From assembly GCA_026261815.1 (NCBI GenBank), contig JAMPIT010000476.1, forward strand, positions 5,855,501 through 5,919,500: DNA of 64,000 nucleotides, written 5' to 3'. The notes beneath the pieces are model-generated. The model did not search any database. It was not told the DNA's origin and saw only the letters and a list, made by a program, of their open reading frames with translations. Numbering within the stretch: the first letter of the stretch is position 1; each line of letters opens with the position of its first letter. Shown piece by piece: positions 22,581-35,110 of the stretch. Made by a program: the position numbers and the translations under genes. The stretch comes from Monarcha castaneiventris obscurior (lineage: Eukaryota > Chordata > Aves > Passeriformes > Monarchidae).

Positions 22581-23329
22581 AGCCCCGCTGTGGGGAGGAT
22601 GCTGAGACATGGGGAGAAGGTGGTGCCAGGACCATATTCCATCCTATGCCTTCAATTTATTAATAAATTTTAAAAAATATAAAAGCAAAGATATTCCTCC
22701 AAGTCCCCACAGAGTAGTGGAAGAGGCCACCAGAGGCAATCTCCCTCCACACTGTAGAGGGAGGCTCTGTGAGGCTCTGCCCTTGCTCTGGAGCACAGGC
22801 CACACCTGAGGGGAGCAGACACACCTGAGGGCTACCTACACAGCAAGGCTGGGAGCAACCATGCCCCTGTTCCACCCCCGAGGCACAGACAGGGGAGATT
22901 TGCAGCCACTGTCAGCTGGGACAGGACAAGGAACCAGGCAGCACTTCCTTGCTGCAAGGCCCAGAGGAGATCCCACTCCCTGATCCTGAAAGGACGAGAG
23001 TTGGAGATGTAACCCTCTCACAGGAAAGCAGCAGCCCTAAGGCAACACACCACAGAGGCAACAGCATCCCCTGAGGGCTTCTTCCTCCAGCCCCAAGGAC
23101 AAAACAGGGGGACCAAGGCCGGCTTCGGAGGAGGCTTTAGATGGTAACAGGCACAGCCTCACCAGCAGGGTTGATAACAGCATCTCTGCAGGGCTGGGAT
23201 CCCAAATCCCAAAGGCTTTCCTGCTGCAGCAGGCATGCATCCACACACATCTTCCCAAAGAAGCCCATGGGCAGTGTACCCCTCCAGCACTCCTCAAGTT
23301 CACATTGAGACAGTGCTGTGAACATTGAA

Positions 23330-23500
23330 CCAGACACAAAATGATTGTTATAATAAGCGCTGTAAAACATGCTGGTGCTTTTTAGCTTGCTTCCCAAGGA
23401 AAGTGGCTTATGCAATTACACTCGCTTGTGTGTTTCAACCGCTTTGGAACCTGTCAGCTAATTTTAACCCAGTTTAGCAGAGAGACAGAAAACTCAGAGA
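23330..23500. promoter_or_regulatory. Possible conserved non-coding element
   Basis: AAATGATTGTTATAATAAGCGC, TTATGCAATTACACTCGC, TTTCAACCGC and CAGCTAATTTTAACC occur in about 150 bp. TTATGCAATTA is similar to a C/EBP or POU/homeodomain composite site. Inference from motif style. Confidence 0.22.
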
Positions 23501-24439
23501 CTAGGCTGTCAGCTAAAGGACAGACACCTTCCTAGTGTCCTCCCTCGAGCAAGGGCTGCAGCGTGAGCTCAGCCTCTTACCAGACACCAGAGACTCCCCA
23601 TGACCTTAACAAGCAACCCAGTGCAGGAAAGGGGGGATACAAGAGCTCCCATCCCTTGCCCAACCTCACAACAAACCTATGGGAAAGTTGCCTTTCCACC
23701 CGCCTCAATTCTAACCATTAAACCTCATCACATTTCATTTTTCTCTGGGAAGCTTACTTCTTTTCATCCTAAGTTTTTGATAAACTAAAAAAGTACAGTT
23801 TCGTTTGGCTGGTGATTACCATCAAACACCATTAAAAGAAAAACTTGAGAATGCTTTTCACCAGAAATTAAGTTGTTCTTTTTCCTATTTTTTCCCCCCT
23901 CTTTTTAATTCCTCACTAGGGAAGGGCAAGAGAATGAACTGAGCATTTTTGGGCAAAAGTGAAAAAAAAAGTGATGAAATACAAGGCAATCCAGTCACAT
24001 TTTGATATTCTACCAGATACAGAGTGTTGCCACTTGCCAAACATCTGACCTTGAAAGATCAGGCCAGGCTTAGTATGCGTGGTACAGACAGGGTTTTAAT
24101 ACAAGAGTTTCAGCTATATATAGGAACTCATCTATTTTCATTCTTTAAAACAAAATGCGGAAGAAAAGCCTTGGTAGAGCCAGGGTGTTTGGTAGCCAGT
24201 GTACTCTGGCAGCACTGAGAGGATGACAATGCAGGAGAGCCCAAAGGAAGGAGCCTGGGAAACTGCTCCGGGGGACGTGGTGTGAGACCATGGTTAATAG
24301 TCAGTTCTCAAAACAATCTGCTTGTGTTTGGCTGGGGCTGTCAAGATGAAATTAATCTTGCCTGGGCAGTCAAAGTTTGGATCTACCTTCACTAGCCTCT
24401 AATGAAAAATGCATAGTGGCAAGCATTGGAAAATCCCTG

Positions 24440-24670
24440 ACACTCAGCACCAGAGGGTACATTTAAATAATTCTATGAATATAGATCAATAAAACTAATG
24501 CACTTATAGCTGCTGTGTGAAGTATTCAAGCTAGAATAAAAGTCATCTTGTATTATGAAGCCCTGTATTAATTCCTTGCACCTATTGTTTTACATATTCA
24601 ATTAATCTTAGTCGGCAGAGAGCAACTCATACACGGTATTAAAAGCACAAGGCACATGAGGCTGTATCAG
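24440..24670. promoter_or_regulatory. Possible conserved non-coding element
   Basis: The block is AT-rich with many distinct words rather than simple repeats: TTTAAATAATTC, GATCAATAAAACTAATGC, TATTAATTCC, CCTATTGTTTTAC (SOX-type ATTGTT), TTCAATTAATC, and a CpG-bearing TAGTCGGCAGAG and ACACGGTATTAAAAG. This is typical of vertebrate enhancers bound by SOX and homeodomain factors. No experimental or comparative evidence is available here. Confidence 0.3.
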
Positions 24671-26059
24671 AGAGCCCAGACATCTTCATAATCAGGAGTG
24701 AGCTTGGAGGAAGGTGTCCCTACAAGAGCCCACTGCCTGCAGCCTGGACGATAAGACATCATGTGGACTGGAGACATGAGAGGACAGCTATGGCCATGCT
24801 GGGACTTCCAAATCCCTGTATGTGTGGTCTCCAGGAGAGCACATGTCTCTGGGGACTTGTGCAGAGAGGGACCTCGAAGCATCAGGAACTGCAGGAAGAA
24901 GCACCTTCACAACTGAGGTGGGGATGGAATTAAGACCTGGAGCACTGGCCACTACAAGACCCAGCCATTTGCCTGTGATTCACTTCCAGTAGCAACCAGA
25001 GGAGCAGAGGAGGCATGAGATAATCCATAAGGTTGGACTAATAGCCTTTCTCAGCCTTTGTGGGGCTGGTTTGCCAAAATCTCTCAAATGCCAGCACATC
25101 TCACTTAGCTGCAGGGAAAAGCTATTAATTGAACAGCTATTTTAGAGATCTCCTCAAGGAATTTGGAACAGAAATGTGTTGGACATGATAAAACATTACA
25201 TTAGAGGTCCAGATCATCAAACCAATTAGTCTAAAAGCTGTCAGCCTGGACTTGCCAGCCCCTGCATTTTCAAAACCATACTTTGTGGGGACCCGAAACC
25301 ACTTCACATGACATGACTGTTGGTATTTGAGTGCCCCACACTGCTATGAACCCAGACCAGCCTGAGAGCTGGGCAATCTAATCCAGCCATGTCGTTGGAA
25401 AGGTTAGCTCTCAGCTGGTAACTGAGGGAAGAAGAGGCAAAGAGTTATCTGGTATCTCCCATGGGGCTACAAAGGTTTGGAGGTCTTTACTCCAGGTCCC
25501 CTCTCAACAGGTACTCCAGCAAAACACCCAGCCCCAACTCATCCACCTCTGACTGTTCAGAGCATCCCCTCTGGAGGCACTGACCAGCTCTCCAGAGGAG
25601 GAAGCAGTCAGACATGTCAGGTATGTCACTGCTCTCCCCACTGCCACCACACAATTATCAAAATGGTGTCTGGGTCTCTCCAGCAAAGGTCATAACCTTT
25701 GTCAACACTGTGGCCACTGTGACATTCATTAAGCTGACAGTGCTTAACACACTGCTTGCTGTGATGAATCTGATGTTGGAGGGCTGCTCTGTTCTGTCAC
25801 TGGGCAAGAAAGAGAATGCCCTTCAAGGTGGCACTGCTAGCCCACCCTCACAGCTGCTCACCATGTGTCACTCCTGACTCACCCAGCATTTTACAAACCA
25901 GCCTTGGACTGTTGGCCAAAGTGACAGCACACTACATCAGGAGCAAAACCTACTCAGTGCCTTCAGAAAAGCCCTGTACCTCGATCTCAAAAGACAAAGG
26001 AATGGTTAAAAAAATACCCAAAAAAAGCCCACTGAAAGCACAGCATCGAGTGTGATCCA

Positions 26060-26660
26060 GCAGACAGAGAGCACCATTGATAGAGATCTATGTTAGCCTA
26101 TTAATAACACAATGCTAGGCTTGCATCTGGACTCATTTCACTTGTATATTAATCATGTACATTCCATATAGTAAGCCCTGTGTGTTGCCACATGGTAGGA
26201 CACCCTTATTCCCACACGGCAGGTTTAACAACTTTGCAAGGCTAATAAAGCCCTCCTTTCTGAGAGGATGCTGGAGTTGGGTCCCTACCAAAGTGAGGTT
26301 CTCAGGAGGTAATAAAACACCAAGGAGATGCTATCTAGTGGATTTGGAGCATTTCGCTCCCTTGAAAGTCAGGTCGACAGCTGATTTAAAGTTTCCAGCT
26401 GGGTCATACAAAAGTCAACAGCGGCTGCACCCAGCCAGGTTAAGAGTTTGAATATTTATGGTGTCAATCTGAAATCCAGATAACCACAAATAATCCATAC
26501 CCATTAACTCCTCCCTTATCCAGAGAAGAAGGCTCTCTGGACATTAATGTCCATATTTCTAGGGTTACCACAGGATTGTGGGCAGAAGACTGTTTTTTCT
26601 GTTTCTTTTTTTTTCCTTATTATTCTTTTATTTTCCTAACTGAAGGTTATTATGCATTGA
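26060..26660. promoter_or_regulatory. Possible conserved non-coding element, about 600 bp
   Basis: CCTATTAATAACACAATG, TATATTAATCATG, CTAATAAAGCCC, GGTAATAAAACACC, GCTGATTTAAAG, GAATATTTATGG and CACAAATAATCC are interleaved with GC-balanced text that keeps CpGs (CACACGGC, TTTCGCTC, GTCGACAG). No transposon is present. A 98-codon plus frame (26155-26451) shows no domain. Long, site-rich and repeat-free, it is one of the better enhancer candidates, by inference. Confidence 0.3.
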
Positions 26661-28599
26661 TGGTGGCGTGTCAGGCAGTTCCCGCCAGATCCGCCTGCCT
26701 TCCAGGAAAGCTGGAGTGGGCATCACGTGAGTGAAGCTGTTTGGAAGCACTGAGACTCTTGTGTTCAGGTCAAGTCCAGTCCACCAGGGAATAGCCTGAT
26801 AAACTGCCATCATCACTGCACTGCACTGCAGGAGTGCAAGGTAATCATCCCTGCTCTCACGCTGGCCAGGGAGCTGCCCAGCACAGCCATAGGAGGAGGC
26901 ACGCACATCTCCTAAGGAATGCTGCCCAGGAAGCACTCTCACCCAGGAGATGGAGCAATCCTACTCCTTTGTCCTGCAGAAATTGGTCTGAGTGTCAGGG
27001 CATGCTCCCCTCCAGGGCTCCATAGACAGAGATCCCTGCACCGCAGGGCTGGGCTCAGCACCCTGATGAGGTACTGCATCCCATCATGGGCAGAGCAGCT
27101 TCCCAAGGGCGGCCTAGAGGTGATGTGGGGCAGCAGGAGATGACAAGGAAAAAGGAAAAAATAAAAAAAAGAGAACAGGCAAAATGCCAAAAATAGAGGC
27201 TGCTCGCTGGATTATCTGAGCCTGAGAAGGGCTGGCATCCTGGCAGAAAGACTTGCTGAATGGAGCTACAGAGGGAGCAAAGCACTCCTTCCCTACCCAC
27301 CCACCAGCTGGATCAAGCTGAGGAATTACATTACAGTGACATGCTGGCCCTTGAGGGAGGTCGTGCCTGAAGCATGGTATGGATCCTTTTGCAGACATCC
27401 CGCAGAACGCAGAATACTCCAGTAGGTTAGAACAAGGGTGTCATGAACAGGAATCTGCTGCAATACCCCAGACAGGAGCCATCCTGGGACATCTTGGCAC
27501 ACTGCCTCTGGCCTCTCTGCAAAAGCTCCTGAAGAAATCAATCTCAGAGCTTTCAGTGGTGTTTTTGCATCTCCATTGGCAACTTGGATCCACAATGTCA
27601 GCTGTTAACCCCATCTTTATGGCTTCTCCCTTGCACAAAGGCTTGGAAGAAAGTCTTTCTTTAAAGGGAAAAGAAGTGCTGCTGGTTATCTGGTGTGCTC
27701 AGGAGACCTTTGTGGGTTGGTATGTGCAAGTCCAGGAAGTGGAAGCATGCAACCTGGAGCAACATGCAGGGCATGCAGGAGCATTCCAGATTTTGACACG
27801 GCCACTACTGGGATAGCCCCACACAGATGTGTGTTGGAACAGATCTGCACAGAGCTGCTGATGCTTGCCAGAGCCATGAGCAGCCCAAGGCATTTGCCAA
27901 GTCCTGGGACTTGCTACAGCAAGGCTGTAGATATGGCAAGCCAAAGGAATCAGTGGGATGCTGGCAAGGAGGGCAAAGCAACCTTTGATAAGAGCAGAAC
28001 CAGAGTGAACTGAACAGGTTATTCTGGCAAATATCTTCCTATCCAGAAATATGTCCCTAAAGACTAGGCTGAGTTTTCCTCTGCTGCTGGAGAAGAGTTA
28101 GTGCTCCTTGGTGGATTTTAGGAGGATTATTGAAAGTATTAGAGTTAAAAATAGTTTTGTAACTGTCTTCATGGACATAGAGGAACATGCCTAAATATAA
28201 CATTAATTTCCATATGCCATCCAAATGGCTGCTTAATAAAAGCAGGGACTGAAACAACATGAAGTGCAGTTTTCCCATCAACTCACATGGGCTCCAGAGT
28301 GCACCCTATCACATAAACAAAGCAGCTCCTGCTGGAGCCAGCAAAGTTGCTGTGGGCTGGAAACATTTTGCTTTTTCACCTCAGTTCAGGTGTCTGGAGT
28401 GAGGCTGCCATCCTTTTACTGCCCCTCCCTCCAAGCAGCTTTGGGAATGGGCTTTACTGATGTGATGTTGGATATTATGAGTTTCAAAAGCTGTTTAGGG
28501 CTGTTCTAGGTACCCAACCCCAATGATAAACTGGGAGGTTCGTGCAGGTAAGAATGTGAAGACAAAGGCAGGCAGAGACTGTGCAGCGCTGAATCATTC
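26661..28599. other. Unique non-coding DNA
   Basis: No gene is recognised. A 145-codon plus frame at 27379-27816 overlaps minus-strand frames of similar length and has no recognisable domain. A-rich text at 27146-27180 (AAGGAAAAAGGAAAAAATAA type) is purine-biased. Confidence 0.5.
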
Positions 28600-28990
28600 T
28601 ACCCATTGCTTGATTGTGAAATTATATTGAAAATCAATTCATCTGAAGAGGAAAGGAAGTTTGTTCCCTCTGTTGTAATAGCAATTTGAGATGTTGATAC
28701 ACGTCTCTGTTTTGACAGATCTGTGGGGCAAAGTTAAGCTTGAGCGGGTGGTGGAAGTCATTCGGGGTGATAATCAACACACAATAATTACAAGGCAAAA
28801 GGGGGAGTTGGCTGGATACCTTAATTATGCATTTTCAGACTTTCTAAACATCCAAGGATCTCACGAAATCAGTCTGCTATTTTCAGAAAGGAAAATATTA
28901 TTGTGCGGTTGGAATGCCATCAGAGAAGTACACAGAAATATCGGCATGCGGAGTGTAATTACACTCTGTTTCTTCTGGGCTCAGTGAGAT
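28600..28990. promoter_or_regulatory. Possible conserved non-coding element with an open plus-strand frame
   Basis: TTGATTGTGAAATTATATTG, AATCAATTCATC, GTGATAATCAACACAC, CAATAATTACAAGG, CCTTAATTATGCATTTTC and GTGTAATTACACTC are spread through 390 bp with retained CpGs. GTGTAATTACAC is a perfect 12-bp palindrome around TAATTA. A 98-codon plus frame (28691-28987) is open, and TTTTGACAG upstream (about 28709-28717) could serve as a splice acceptor, but the peptide matches nothing I recognise. Enhancer is favoured over exon. Confidence 0.33.
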
Positions 28991-31882
28991 TTAGGAGAAT
29001 TGCCCTTGTTCTCTCCCCCCAGCACATGAGGGCTACTGGGCTTGACCAGGGTCACCTGCTCAGCACATCAGGCTAGGGCCAAAGCAGAGAAGGGACAGAT
29101 CACCTGGACCTCAGACCCTCAGGTGAGGGGTTTTTCCTGGTGCTTGCAGAAGGGTCAGGCCATCCTCCGGCAGCTGAAGAGCTCAGACTGGCGAGAACAG
29201 GCTGCCCAAACCACCATCCCCACGCTATTAAAACACCCACTTATGCCTTTTTACCAAACTCAAGGGTAAGATAAAAACTTTCTTTCCTTCAAAACAAAAA
29301 AAACCCAAAACTTCACTTGGACTTAAAACCAAAGTTCCATCTTCTAACTCTTCGTTTCTTCTTAAAGCTAATCCTTCGCTTCAGAACAAAATGCTGCTCC
29401 TAGAGTGAAACTAAAACATTTCAACTTGCCAAAAACTCCTTCCCCAAAAGAGACTGTTTCAGGTCAAGCCAAAACATTTTTTGGACCTGCCAGCAAATTT
29501 AGCAGCACAATTCTTTGTGCTGCTGTAATTAGTATGAATGGGCTTCCTTAGCACCATTGTTTCAGGAGCAGCTGTGCTGCTTTGATGAATACCCATATTT
29601 TTGTGTGTCACATGCATTTGCTTTGGCCTGTTTATAAAAGTTTCAAATCATACAGTAAGGGAGCAGAACAGAAATAATATCAGGAGACTTGGGCGATTAA
29701 TCACAAAGTGCAGACAAAGAGAGAAGACAGAGATCTTGTGGGACATGGGACAAGGACTCGGAAAACCCAGCTTCAGTTCTTGGCTTGGCCAAAGACTGAG
29801 CTGGGCAAGTGAAAAACTACTCTTCTGCTGGCATGCAAAAGTATCCAGAGATTAAATAACCTGCCAGCTTGTCTATTTAAATTCTAAGTTTTTTGACCAA
29901 AGGACTGTGCTACCTACTCATTTACTGTGGAAGTAGGTAAAAAATGTTCCGTTACCACACACACATACTGTGTCTATAACCAGGGAAAAATGCAGATTCA
30001 GGAACATTGAAATACTTCTCAAATCACTCTGGACTCCTTCACATTAAAGGCTATTCACACTGAAATACTTTAATTCTGCAAAATCAAGGTGTCTAGCTGC
30101 AATATTTCTGAGCCCAGCAGTTCAGTTTTCCTCATCTTGAAATGCCTTTTCTTCAAATTCAATTAAAATTATATTTCGAAAGAAGCATTTCAGTGACAGC
30201 ACTTATTACTAAATATCAACAAAAATATCAGTGCTATTCTATCAAAAAAGAAGTATTAATTATCCAGAATGAAATGCTGTATTTCCTTTTGGCTTTCAAT
30301 TGAATTCTAAATCCTTAAACAGTTGTTTTTCTTCTGAACCTGGACATATTTGTAAGATTCAGAATTGCCAAGAAGCCAAGCTCAACAAGACGAGGTTTGG
30401 CTTTAGCAGAGGGGCTGATGTAAAGGGAACAATAAATAATGCAAGTCAAAACCCAAAGCCAGCAGGGTGGGTTTGAGAGGTAGGAAAGAGCCTCAGGATA
30501 TTGGGAGCAAGAGGGGCTGCAGCAGTACCCAACACATCTTTCTCCAGAAACCCAAGATCTGCAGGAAAGTCATGTAAGTCAAGGAAGATCAACAAAACTG
30601 ACCAGACCAAAATATTTAAGAGCTTAAAAGAAAATAATATCAGACATCTGCTACATTGTCATGCCTCTCTTTAGGAGGCAGAAGAACTTAGCAGGATGAA
30701 CAGAATTACCAGCATCGTATTTTGCTTTCTAGAACAGAGGCCAACACAACCAGTGGCCACACGTGCTCATGTCCAGGGAACAGCCTGCACAGGACTCCTT
30801 TCAGAGCATCCCTCAGAAGCACTAAACCTGTTAACAAAGCATTATACCTTTAAATGGTTTAATTTAAAAAGCACACGGCCCCCTCAGCCAAACAGCCTTT
30901 CAGCAGGATCAGTCCTGGCTCCTCAATATGTACTTGGCTGTCAGAAGGCCAGGTCTATCAAGCTGCAGGAAAAAGCAGCCTTGGCTTCTCTTGCCCAAGT
31001 CAATAAAATCTGCAGGCCATATTTCATGTGGGAACCTCCAGATCTCACATGGGGCCATGGAGTCAGATACCAACCAGCAGCAGGTCAGAGCTCGCAGCTC
31101 TGTCAGTCCCACATTGTAATTCCACGGAAAACACCACCCACATCAAGAGGTCCTGCAAACTGAGGGCTGCTGGCCCACTGTTGTCAGCTATCCACCATTC
31201 CAATCACACATCCAGGCCAGCTGCCTGCCCACTGACCCTCTGCCCTCTGCCTGGGCAATCTGTCTCCCACCTTACGTCACACCAAAATTCCCATCCAAGA
31301 AAAATCCCACCTCACATAATCAGTTTTAATTAAATTTACAGCAAGTATCTTCAGTTAAGCAGATAATTGGTTAATGACCCCAATTAAAATGAGATGCAGG
31401 GAGCACAACTGGCCAACATCCCCATGCTTCATGGAAAGGCTCTTCCACCCAGCCTTCTCCCAACACTGAAAGTTGGGCTGACAGCAGGAGGTGACAACTT
31501 TAACGGATGAGGAACCAATAAAAATAAAGACAGCCACCCAGAGTGCATGGAAGTGCAGCTAACATTTCATTTCTAAGCAGGATGTTTTTTTTCAGAGAGC
31601 CCCATTAATTTCTCCAAGGTCCATGGGTCTCACTGTCTCCCATCTGTCTAGCAGGGAATTAATATAGTGCCCTGCCTCAAACACTTGGAGACCCTAAGTC
31701 CCCTCTTTGCTCTCTGCTCAACCCACTGGCTAAGTCACTAACCCTCTGCAATATGGACACATTCATACTCAGCACAATGAAGGGAGTTCAAGGCTGATTC
31801 ATAATTCACCTGGTCCAAAAAGACATTGGGTTTCTTAAGCCTCGGGCCATAACTTTAAAATGTAGATGCTGTCAGGAAAATG

Positions 31883-31899
31883 AAAAAAAAAAAAAAAAA
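31883..31899. repeat. Poly-A run
   Basis: Seventeen A residues, preceded by GGAAAATG. There is no obvious retroposed sequence upstream and no flanking duplication that I can see. Confidence 0.85.
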
Positions 31900-32019
31900 C
31901 CAGAGCAGTAAAAGGCTGCGAAATTTGCACACAGCAAAATTATTCCCCTTTTGCAAGGTTCATTTGAGAAGTTACTGTAAATAGTTCTTGCAATTCACAC
32001 ACAAAACAACATTTCCAGA

Positions 32020-32190
32020 ACATTAATGAACCATTTTTTAAAGTCCCCCTTAAAGTTATTCCTGGCAGAAAAGGGGGAAAGATGCAAGCTGTGGAGTCTG
32101 TGACTGCATAAGGGAAGGAGCTGTCGGATCCCATCTGTCGACGAGGAGGATAATCGACCGCACACATCTCTCCCCTGAGTTAGCTCATAG
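32020..32190. promoter_or_regulatory. Possible conserved non-coding element
   Basis: GAACATTAATGAACC, CCCTTAAAGTTATTCC, TGCATAAGGG and a CpG-rich end (TGTCGGATCC, TGTCGACGAGG, ATAATCGACCGC) occur together. Four to five CpGs in about 40 bp is high for this window. Inferred candidate. Confidence 0.25.
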
Positions 32191-32989
32191 CCTGAGTCTG
32201 AGGAGAGGGAACCAGCTCGGTCACAGCTTTCAGCAGAGGAGGCAGGGATGGCAGCAAGTGGGAGTTTAATCCACATGGGTCTTCTCCCACAGTGCCTCCA
32301 CCCACACTTTGGGAGATAACAGGCTCTGGATTGGCTGCGAAATTAACTGGTGGGAAGGAAAACAAGTGTTCTGCATGACAACAGGGATGGCAGGGAAGTT
32401 ATCCACCATGAAAAACCACAAGATGATGAGAGACACCCTTCTGGTGGACCTCAGTGGAGTCAGAGCCTCCCTGTGACATCCCTCCCATGCCACCACCAAG
32501 CACAAACCAGCAGGAGAAAGGTCCAGAAGGGAGTGTCAGGCAGAGAAGTGTCCTTCAAGACTCTCAGGGAAGAGGCCCAAAGCCACAGAGCAGTGCAGAC
32601 AAGGACAAGACGGGTCAACACTCCAGCAGATTCCAGCAGTACTCCTCAAGACTGGCATTCCACATACTGGGATTAAGAGCCTGCAAACTGCAGCATTCCT
32701 CCACAGCTGTCTGGCTGCGAAAGAGCTGAGGTCAAGACCAGAAGATACCTAAAGGTCAAAGTGCTGCCAAGAAATGTAGTTAAACAAAGCCCAACATTTC
32801 TCCAGTCAATTGCCCAGGCCTTTAAAGACAGCATTAAACTTAGAGTAAGGAATTTAAAATTTGCTTTAGACCTTCTCCTTATTTTAAGAGGCTTTTTTCA
32901 GCACCAATACCATTTTATTTCAGTATCCAGCTAAAACCAGCCAACACTAACTTGAACTTCTGGGATGGTGGGAACTAGGGTGTCCACAG

Positions 32990-33087
32990 TTCACTTTTTA
33001 TTTTACTTTGGAAAGTGTTTTTTGGTTTGTGGGTGTGTTGGCTTTTTGGTGGGAATTTTTGTGGGGTTTTTTGTTTGTTTGTTTTTA
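32990..33087 (+). repeat. G/T-rich low-complexity tract
   Basis: The plus strand is nearly free of C over about 90 bases, with runs such as GTGTTTTTTGG, GTGGGTGTGTTGG and (GTTT)n near 33073-33085. The strand asymmetry and G-runs could favour R-loops or unusual structure, but the G-runs are short. Confidence 0.75.
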
Positions 33088-34859
33088 CATATAATGCATA
33101 TTTGACATATCTGTGAGGAGTTCTGATGGGGTTATTTGTGTAATTTGCCAGCAGCCACTCTTCTGCCCTCAGTGCAACAACAAAGCAGGACTCTTATGTT
33201 CAAACAAGAGGTGGAAAAATCCTTCATCTCCTTTTCCACATGATCATAATCAGCTGGAGGTGAAACCCTGGCAAGAAGAGCAGCCACAATTCACTATTTC
33301 TGTTAACAGCATCTCAGCCTAGTCTGAGGTGCCATCCCAGCAATACAGAGATTGTGTTAGCAGGTCCTGGAATCCCTAGGACCTCCCAAAACCCAGACAA
33401 CATTTTCTGAAGAGATTTGCCCACTACAATCCCCCTCCTCATAAGCCAACTACATTTATCTGATAGCATTCCTTACACTGCTTTATCTACTCCCAAATAG
33501 AAAGACGGATTTTTATTTAAACAGCTCCCAGTCAAAATCCTGCTTTGGGAATCAGGCAATTTCTCTCACAAAGCTCTCCTGTGTCAAAGCTGATTTCCCA
33601 AGTATTGTAGTCAGAGCGTATCCCTACAGGGGCACAGCAGGCCACCAGAGTTCCCAAGTCATGGCTTTGTGGGAACAGAGACAACAAACATTTATCCTCC
33701 TCCATGGGTTTTTGCAGCAAGGAGAAGCAGAGCATCTTCTTCCTGATCTTCTGGCCATCCAACTCTGGGTTTCTGAAAACCCTTTTGTGCACTACAGACA
33801 AGATTTTGCAAGGAACACAAACAGAAATAGACTCTTCTGCCTGTTTTGAACGTTGCCAATGAATAGAAGAGTTTGGGCTCTACTGGACTTAAAAGGAAAT
33901 ACTGTGCCCTGTATTGCATTACCAAACAGACCCATTAATGGTTTCCCAATGGCCAGTCTACAGCCAGTTCAGCCCAGTCCCAGTTCAGATGACAGCATGG
34001 AAGACCATCTGCAACTCTGTGAACTCGACAATCAGCCCCTGAGCCCAGGGAAGAGTTTGTCAAAATCCCATCGCAGGCAAACAATAACACAGACACACAG
34101 AAACACAGCTTTGAGGGGGAGACGATTTATCAAGCTGACCAGACGTCTCTCTCATTTTTTCTTTAATAAATCCAGCCTAGCTCTTGGCCATGCTCAGTAT
34201 CTTGTCATTGCTTTTGTCTCCTTTCAGGGATGCCTCCCACCTGCAGTCTTCAGGCCCTTTGCAACCCTGAAGCCATTTATTTTTTCCAACATTTTTTCAT
34301 AAAGAAACCCAGACTTTATTTCCATGGAGAGGAGGGAAACTGAGGCACAGGAAAGCAAGCTCCCTGGCCTAAGGCTGGGGAAGGGGACAGGAATACCTGC
34401 TCATTTGGGATGGGCTGATTTGTACTGGCCATTTCTTCATCTGCACAAGGAGCATCAGGAGGCTTTTGCTCCCTCTTGTGAATAAGCTGTTTAAGAATTA
34501 CTCAGATGATCTTTGCCATCAGATTTTAATCACCAGGAGTGCCTTTCCCTGTGGGACTCCATGGGGCTGTTCAGGCAGCCAGCCAAGCTCCTGAGAGCCA
34601 GGCTTCATCTAAAGACACGCACTGGTTATTTTTAATAATGGTGGGCAGACACCAGCCTGGTTCCCATCTCATCTCCACCTCCTGTTTCTGTCTCCATTTC
34701 CATATCCCGGTGGTCTTTACAAGAGTGCAACAGGGAGCTCCAGGCTCAAATCCCTTCTTCAGTCCTTGGAGACACTCCTGGGAAGAGCCACATGTAGGTG
34801 GCCCTTTGAGGTCCAAGGGGAAAGGTTCCACTTAGGCTGTCAGCTTTTGGGAGCATTAG

Positions 34860-35110
34860 GTATCAGCGCCACGAGGCTGCCAGCAGACACAGTTGCCTGG
34901 GCTGATTTCACGCCCATCCTCTTCCCTCTCTGCGAAATTCCAGGCAGGCCTTCCACTTTGGCTGACATTCAAAACTGTCACCTCTCTGCAGACATTAACT
35001 TGGAGGCCTCTGTCATCCCTCACATTAAAATGCTATCACGGGGAGTCAGCACAGCTCGGCTCAGCCAGCTAAGGGGCTGGCTCTGGCCACGCCGCAGGAA
35101 CAGCTGATTC
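34860..35110. promoter_or_regulatory. Possible conserved non-coding element
   Basis: TATCAGCGCCACGAGG, CTGATTTCACGCCC, CTGCGAAATTCC, GACATTAACTTGG, CACATTAAAATGCTATCACG and GGCCACGCCGCAGG combine retained CpGs with a few ATTA cores. No repeat is visible. Low-confidence inference. Confidence 0.2.

Larger units (their letters stand above)
16531..26059. other. Unique non-coding DNA
   Basis: No gene is recognised over about 9.5 kb. A C12 run lies at 17844-17855. A GC-rich patch at 22270-22580 contains TGGCTATAAAACATAGCCA (7-bp arms around a TATAAAA word) and is followed by a 16-bp perfect palindrome AATTTATTAATAAATT at 22654-22669. AT-rich, site-dense blocks at 18540-18800, 23330-23500 and 24440-24670 are listed separately. 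The remainder is ordinary mixed sequence with scattered short frames. Confidence 0.5.

Noticed and set aside
28691..28987. A globin-like word LWGKV at the start of a 98-codon frame
   Set aside because: Five residues only; the rest of the frame has no globin pattern.
31883..31899. The poly-A tail of a processed pseudogene
   Set aside because: No gene-like sequence upstream and no flanking direct repeat.
33113..33322. A cysteine-spaced peptide (CVICQQPLFCPQC...) as a zinc-finger or RING exon
   Set aside because: Only part of a cysteine pattern; histidine and hydrophobic positions do not fit, and no splice context or homology is visible.
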